NCBI GenBank assembly: GCA_950097015.1
Contig: CATNEN010000024.1
Span: 2,795,501 to 2,859,500 of the forward strand
Direction: 5' to 3'
Length of the DNA stretch: 64,000 nt
Source: Macrostomum hystrix
Lineage: Eukaryota > Platyhelminthes > Macrostomidae
The notes below the pieces were generated by a model. That model saw only the letters and a list, made by a program, of their open reading frames with translations. It searched no databases and was not told the DNA's origin. This document shows positions 58,575 to 64,000 of the stretch, in pieces. Within the stretch, counting starts at the first letter, position 1. Every line of letters begins with the position of its first letter. The position numbers and the translations under genes were made by a program.

Positions 58575-60178
58575 ATGAGCAGCAATAATAGCGTGGATAC
58601 CGGTAACGAAGCCGGCAGGTGAGACGGACTAACTTGAAATTCGTATGGAAACTTACTTGCTACTGGACGAATTGACGGAGATTTTACCATTTTTACAGTG
58701 AGGCATCAACATGTACCTGTACATCCACAACAGCGCTTGAAGGCGATCAGCCGCAGCCCCAGCTGCTGCTGAAAGCTCAGCAGCTGGGGGAGCAGGGCCA
58801 ATGCCACCACAGGCCGAGTCTGGTGCTGCTGGAACCCGACGATGACAACGAGTGCTTCTACTCGTTCACCGATGAGACAGATCGGGAGAGTCTGCGCGAG
58901 CGGGAAGACGTCCTGACGTCGCCGGCCGTGTCCCCGGTGCCATGGGTGCGGGAGGTTTCACCCGCCGCCGGAGGTCGTCGAACTGGTCAGTGCCGCGAAT
59001 GCCCCGATTGTGTATCGAATGACCCCATTGGCATTGAATGACCCGTAATGACCAGATTGGGAATTTAATGACACGATTATGTATTGAATGACCCCATTTT
59101 GTAGGGGGCGAGTGGGTCAGCGGCTAGCGTCGCTGCCTCGCACTTCAATGGACGCTAGTTCGATTCTTCCTTTAAGTCACGATTAATTACGGGACTTGTT
59201 AGAGGGTTTGGACAGTAGCGACCGGCGGAGGTGCACCATATTTCGTGCAACCAAAGCTTGAAAAAACAGCTTCGCTCCTACCTTCTGTGTGCCTGTTCTG
59301 CGTTGTGTGAGTTGTGTGCGTTGGCGCTGGGGCGTGAGGCCTTGCGATGGGGGTGGCTGGGGGGGCGGGTGTACACCACTGCGCGCTTTCTGGATTTCCG
59401 TCAGCGCGATTGGATAAGTGTACACTCATCACCCGGCCCCCCCTGAGGACTGATTTCTTATCAGCCTTCCGCCCTGTGGCTTGGTCTGCTCTGTGCGTGT
59501 GGGGCTGGGGTGGGGGGCACTGCTGCCTATTCTGGGTGCCTCCTGCCCTCCCCGGCTGGTCTGTGCTGCTGTGTGTGGTGCCTGCTCAGGGGAGGCGGCG
59601 CGATGGGCGCTAAGCGCCTAGTTCGCCGGTCTGGGGGCGTGCCGCTCCGTCGCTTGTGCGACAAGTGCCCCGGGCCCCCCTGCAAATAGATAGCTAGAGA
59701 GACCCCATTGTGTATTGAACGACCCCATTGTGTATTGAATGACCCTATCGTGTATTGAATGACCCCATTGTGTATTGAATGACCCGATTGTGCATTGAAT
59801 TACCCCATTGTGTATTGAATGACCATAACTTGTCTTGTATGACCATAAATGGTCTTGGATGTCCATAATTTTTTCTGTATGATCATAATTTGTCCTGTAT
59901 AACCACATAGGATTTAGTCATTTATTTTAAGGTTGTAAAAGTTGTCGATGCAAAAAAGTTTTGGACGCACACAGTAGTGTGTCATGATTATAAGTAGTAC
60001 TTTAAGTTCTGATTACCTACCTGTATTATTTAACTAGTCGTAGAAAAGTCTGGCAGATACCTGACCAAACGCTCTCGATGGAGTTTCAGCTCTGAACCAG
60101 GCCGAGTCAACAGTGCCGCTCCAGGTGAACGCCGGGCGGCAGTTTGTCACCCTCCAGGTGCCCAGCTTGCGTATTCCC
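58575..60178 (+). CDS. Unidentified spliced gene, N-terminal exons
   Basis: Three exons join in consistent phase: 58575-58618 (ATG, donor CAG|GTGAGA), 58699-58985 (acceptor TTTTTACAG, donor G|GTCAGT) and 60090-60178 (acceptor GAGTTTCAG, donor CCC|GTGAGT), about 140 residues so far. The product is acidic and Ser/Pro/Gln-rich: STCTCTSTTALEGDQPQPQL, LVLLEPDDDNECFYSFTDET, then VNAGRQFVTLQVPSLRIP. A further in-phase exon may lie at 61173-61308 or 61281-61308 (VFETDLLRQ, donor CAG|GTGAGT), after which the gene is lost from view. It looks like a disordered regulatory protein. I recognise no family. Both SINE 3 copies sit in its introns. Confidence 0.5.
59000..59920. repeat. Minisatellite, 20-bp unit, split by a SINE
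   Basis: Units of TATTGAATGACCCCATTGTG lie at 59000-59103 and 59698-59900, interrupted by the SINE 3 copy. The right end is degenerate. Confidence 0.85.
59104..59697 (+). mobile_element. SINE family 3 (about 595 bp), copy A
   Basis: The tRNA-like head GGGCGAGTGGGTCAGCGGCTAG has B-box AGTTCGATTC. The GC-rich body is about 500 bp long, with GTGCAACCAAAGCTTG, GTGCGTTGGCGCTGGGGCG and GGATTTCCGTCAGCGCGATT. The 3' end is CAAATAGATAGCTAGAGA. It inserted into the GACCCCATTGTGTA minisatellite, giving an imperfect target duplication. It is very similar to copy B at 60376. Confidence 0.85.
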
Positions 60179-60375
60179 GTGAGTTACATGTTCTTTGCTT
60201 ACTACTGGAAGTATAGTAGTGCGGATGCTGCGTGTTAGATTTCTTGTGAAATAACAAAACAACAGAAAAACAGAAATACTCAAAGTGTATTGAAATCACA
60301 TGGTATGACCTAGTCCTATATCATGCGATTTCAGTTTGGAAATAATTCATTTATTAATTTAGGATTGCTAGCTGG

Positions 60376-60973
60376 GGGCGAGTGGGTCAGCGGCTAGCCT
60401 TGCTGCCTCGCACTCCAATGGACGCTAGTTCAATTCTCCCTTCAAGTGACAAATTATTTCGGGACTTGTTGGAGGGTTTGGACAGTAGCGACCGGCGGAG
60501 GTCGGAGGCGCACCATATTTCGTGCAACCAAAGCTTGAAATAACAGCTTCGCTCCTACCTTTCTGCGTGCCTGTTCTGCGTTGTGTGAGTTGTGTGCGTT
60601 GGCGCTGGGGCGTGAGGCCTTGCGGTGGGGGTGGCTGGGGGCGGGTGTACACCGCTGCGCGCTTTCTGGATTTCCGTCAGCGCGATTGGATAAGTGTACA
60701 CTCATCACCCGGCCCCCCCTGAGGACTGATTTCTTATCAGCCTTCCGCCCTGTGGCTTGGTCTGCTCTGTGCGTGTGGGGCTGGGGTGGGGGGCACTGCT
60801 GCCTGTTCTGGGTGCCTCCTGCCCTCCCCGGCTGGTCTGTGCTGCTGTGTGTGGTGCCTGCTCAGGGGAGGCGGCGCGATGGGCGCTAAGCGCCTAGTTC
60901 GCCGGTCTGGGGGCGTGCCGCTCCGTCGCTTGTGCGACAAGTGCCCCGGGCCCCTGCAAATAGATAGATAGAT
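60376..60973 (+). mobile_element. SINE family 3, copy B with 15-bp target duplication
   Basis: Same head and body as copy A, ending in (GATA)n. AGGATTGCTAGCTGG occurs at 60361-60375 and 60974-60988, a 15-bp target-site duplication that proves LINE-type retroposition. Confidence 0.9.
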
Positions 60974-60989
60974 AGGATTGCTAGCTGGT

Positions 60990-61495
60990 AGTCCAATATA
61001 AACAAAAATATAAAGTCAAAAAAATAAATTCCTGAAAATGGCAACGGACAAATGGAGCTAGGAAGCAGCCAATCACAGCCCTGTGTGACCCCGCTGTGAT
61101 ACTCCCTGGTTCTTAAGCATACCGAATTGAATGAGATTAGACCAGCAAGACCAAAGAAAAGATACAGATTAGTCTGTCAATCAAGTTAAAGCCATGCACG
61201 CCAGGACAAATGAAGGCCGGCCAGTAAAAGTGGGCGGAAAGTTTCGGGTGCTCAAGCGGACACAGACGTGCTCTCCGCAGGTATTCGAAACTGACTTGCT
61301 TCGACAGGTGAGTCGGTCGTGTGCACCCTACTGTCAAGGGCCTGTGTACACAGATTGGACTGTGTTACAGATTGGTGAAGGACACAGATTGATTTCTAGA
61401 TTTTAACTCCACGCTTCCACATATGGAAGATGCTATGTGAAGAAGTCCTTGGTTTGAACCGTGTGTTTGAACATGGACTTCTCTAGCTAGCATCT
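60990..61495. other. Flank with a possible exon of the 58.6-kb gene
   Basis: An in-phase open stretch 61173-61308 (FRVLKRTQTCSPQVFETDLL) precedes CAG|GTGAGT. It may be exon 4 of the upstream gene. The acceptor choice is uncertain (ATTAG at 61172 or TCTCCGCAG at 61280). Confidence 0.35.
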
Positions 61496-61496
61496 A

Positions 61497-62458
61497 CCGG
61501 GTGGCCCGTGCGTTTAAGGACAACTTAAAAATGATCAAATGTATATACATTTTTAATATAAAAACAACCAACAAACGAAAACTTTAACATTTTAACTGAC
61601 CGCCATAATGTCTAGATGGCAACTAAAAATAGCATTTACTCAATGTAGCCCCCCTCCGCTGCATACACGGCTTCAATGCGAGACCGAAACTTGGTACAGG
61701 CACCTCTGATGACGGCAGGGCCCTGAGCTGACCAGGCAGCACTAACAGCAACTTGGAGAGTCTCCACGGTAGCATAAGTTGTTAAACATGCAACGCGGGC
61801 CACGTTGTTCCACACAAAGTAATCGAGAGGGGAACAGTCTGGACTCGATGGTGGCCAAGTGGTCGCATCCCAGAAGTCCTCGCCGAGCTCCCGGCGAAGA
61901 AATTCTTGAGTAGCGACAGCCGTGTGGGCAGGAGCGCCGTCCTGCTGAAAAACAAACGTACCTGGGGCAAAGTTGTGTCGAATCCATGGCAGTACATGAT
62001 CCTGCAGCATGCGGATGTACTCGGCTGAGTTGATTTTCACTCCAGATCAGGGGAGCCACCCTGCCGTCCGAAGCCACGACACCGAGAAACATGGCACCTT
62101 TGGCATGTTGCTGGCGAGGCATATAGCGGTGTTCCTCCGCAGCAGAGCTGGAGTCTCCTTTCAACTGCCGCAGCAGCTCCAACTTCTTCAATGTCGCTCT
62201 TGACGGCGTAAACAAACGACCTTGCAACATTGAGGTTCTCTGCTATCTGTGCTGGGCTTATACCCCGCGCGAGCTGGTCTACCACCATCAAACGTTTAGC
62301 GCGATTCATGGCTAATGCTAAGTTGCCGAAAATTTTCGCGGCAGCTACAGACTATATAGATACTATTTTGTCTATGGCCAAAACTATTATGCTCTAGCTA
62401 CCGCTGGCTTTGCTTTCTTCTATTTTTAAGGTTGTCCTTAAACGCATGGGCCACCCGG
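61497..62458 (-). mobile_element. Tc1/mariner (IS630-like) transposon, decayed
   Basis: Terminal inverted repeats of about 38 bp (CCGGGTGGCCCGTGCGTTTA... at 61497 and its complement ending at 62458) are flanked by TA at 61495-61496 and 62459-62460. The minus strand carries transposase pieces. The 962-bp element is shorter than a full element of about 1.3 kb. Confidence 0.9.
61636..62309 (-). pseudogene. Tc1/mariner-like transposase pseudogene
   Basis: The ATG at 62309 opens an HTH N-terminus (MVVDQLARGISPAQIAENLN). The frame then shifts near 62180. The next block MFLGVVASDGRVAPLIW is in a second frame, and after another shift at about 62040 the DDE C-half follows: YIRMLQDHVLPWIRHNFAPG, QQDGAPAHTA and WPPSSPDCSPLDYF. 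The second and third acidic residues (QQD and LD) are present with 38 residues between them. The segment that should hold the first catalytic Asp is missing, so the copy is dead. Confidence 0.85.
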
Positions 62459-62631
62459 TAGATGCTAGTTAGTGAAGTCCAAGGTAGATGCTAGATATCG
62501 AATTCCTTGCTCTAAGCGGTCATTTTTCTTAGGGTTAATCGAAAGTCTTCGACTGTTTTAACGGATTGTGAAAAGGATCTGACACAAACTTCAATATATA
62601 ATTAATAAGAATAACTGATTATACCTCTCCC

Positions 62632-62895
62632 TAATGTGGCTGCACATTGAGCCAGATGTGCAGCCACAGCTATTGCGCGGCGCATCTGAAGGCTGCGTAC
62701 GGCTGTTCAGTCCATGGACTGGGGGGACGCCACACCCACCCTTAATCACCCCAGCTATTGCTGGTACCCATCTAACAGCTGGGTGAACTGAAGCAATGCA
62801 GAGTTAAGTGTCTTGCTAAAGGACACAAATTGTTCTAGGGGAGTCGGGAATCGAACCGCCGATCTTTAAGTCGGGAGTTCACTAACCTCTATATA
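62632..62895 (-). mobile_element. SINE family 1 copy
   Basis: Contains CAGTCCATGGACTG (62708-62721), AACAGCTGGGTGAACTGAAGC, AAGTGTCTTGCTAAAGGACA and GAATCGAACCGCCGATC. The tRNA-like 5' end is cut near 62890. Confidence 0.8.
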
Positions 62896-63345
62896 TACCA
62901 TCTTTATATAGAAGCCCTTGATTTCTAGAAATTAGTATTCGTTATCTGTATTGAATCATTTTGAATTGGATGGGTATCAATATGAATATTCCCGTGTAAA
63001 CATTGCAGCTTTGCCAGACTAACAATCTTGAGTATTGCACCCACATCTTACCAAAATATAATCCTAATATTGCAAATAAACTCTAGTCTCATTATTGAGT
63101 GGGGAACAAAATTTTCTTGCACGTGTTCATGTAGGAGTATATATAGAAATTTTTGGGAATTTTACCACAATTATTAGTCATATTCATTTCTAGAAAATCT
63201 TTTGAATCGAAGAAAGTTTTGAATCGAAGATTTTAATAGTCACTTTAACTTTTAAGACAATTTCGCCATACCAAGAGCGATTTTAGAAAATGTACTAAAA
63301 AATATGTTAGAATACAATGTTTGAATGTGATGTTGCGAAGGGATT
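62896..63345. other. AT-rich spacer
   Basis: Nothing recognised. Confidence 0.4.
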
Positions 63346-63349
63346 TTTG

Positions 63350-64000
63350 AATGGAATGATGGGATGGGATGTTAGGATGGGATGTTGGAATGGAATGTTG
63401 GGATGGAATGTTGGGATGGGATGTTGGGATGGGATGTAGGGATGGGATGTAGGGATGGGATGTTGGGATGGGATGTTGGAAAGGGATGTAGGGATGGGAT
63501 GTAGGGATGGGATGTTGGGATGGGATGTTGGGATGGGATGTTGGAAAGGGATGTAGGGATGGGATGTAGGGATGGGATGTTGGGATGGGATGTTGGGATG
63601 GGATGTTGGGATGGAATGTTGGGATGGAATGTTGGGATGGGATGTTGGAAAGGGATGTGATGGAATGTTGGGATGGGATGTAGGGATGGGATGTTGTCAT
63701 GGAATGTTGGGATGGGATGTTGGGATGGGATGTTGGGATGGGATGTTGGAAAGGGATGTGATGGAATGTTGGGATGGGATGTAGGGATGGGATGTTGTCA
63801 TGGAATGTTGGGATGGGCTGTTGGGATGGGATGTTGGGATGGGATGTTGGATGGGTTGTTGTGAAGGGATATTGGGATGGGATGTTGGGATGGGATGTTG
63901 TCAAGGGATGTTGGGATGGGATGTTGTGAAGGGATGTAGGGATGGGATGTTGGAAAGGGATGTTGTGATGGAATGTTGGGATGGGATGTTGGAAAGGGAT
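63350..64000. repeat. Minisatellite, 13-bp unit, runs out of the window
   Basis: About 50 copies of TGTTGGGATGGGA and related TGTAGGGATGGGA, TGTTGGAAAGGGA units. The G-rich plus strand could form G-quadruplex-like runs of GGG. Confidence 0.95.

Overview
The window is invertebrate nuclear DNA. Genes are split by GT-AG introns, there is a HIT-finger/snoRNP factor, a MAP4K, a Rab1 and an eIF2B subunit, and three tRNA-derived SINE families, a LINE remnant, two Merlin-like elements and one Tc1/mariner-like element are present. A neuropeptide-type precursor of the prohormone-4 (IDLSRF-like) family, together with strong 3' splice acceptors 2-40 nt upstream of several start codons, would suit a protostome, perhaps a spiralian that trans-splices a leader. 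The species cannot be fixed from sequence alone.

Layout. 0-1 kb: a 588-bp Merlin deletion derivative. 1.75-2.85 kb: ZNHIT6/BCD1-like gene (+). 2.9-10 kb: five minisatellites and unassigned DNA. 11.4-11.8 kb: a small type I membrane protein (+). 12-15.4 kb: two more minisatellites. 15.6-21.3 kb: an eight-exon MAP4K gene (-) with SINEs and minisatellites in its introns. 22.8-24.8 kb: minisatellites. 25.1-34.9 kb: a five-exon secreted LDLa/prohormone-4-like gene (-). Its introns hold four arrays, a LINE 3' end and a tandem amplification of that LINE end. 35-42.1 kb: a SINE fragment and three large minisatellites. 42.4-45.5 kb: Rab1A (-), divergent from intronless EIF2B4 (48.6-50.0 kb, +), with a Merlin-like element between them. 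51-54.7 kb: SINE copies and weak candidate exons. 54.8-56.8 kb: a 2-kb minisatellite of 16-bp units. 58.5-60.2 kb: an unidentified spliced gene whose introns carry two copies of a long SINE. 61.5-62.5 kb: a decayed Tc1/mariner-like transposon. From 63.35 kb: a minisatellite running out of the window.

The most striking overall feature is more than twenty tandem arrays with different, unrelated units. Adding their spans gives roughly 30% of the window. Most of the longest open frames here are these arrays read through and are not genes. The confident genes are housekeeping or signalling genes (snoRNP assembly, stress-MAPK signalling, ER-Golgi traffic, translation initiation) plus one secreted precursor. 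They do not form one pathway. All exon joins below were worked out by hand from splice sites and reading phase.
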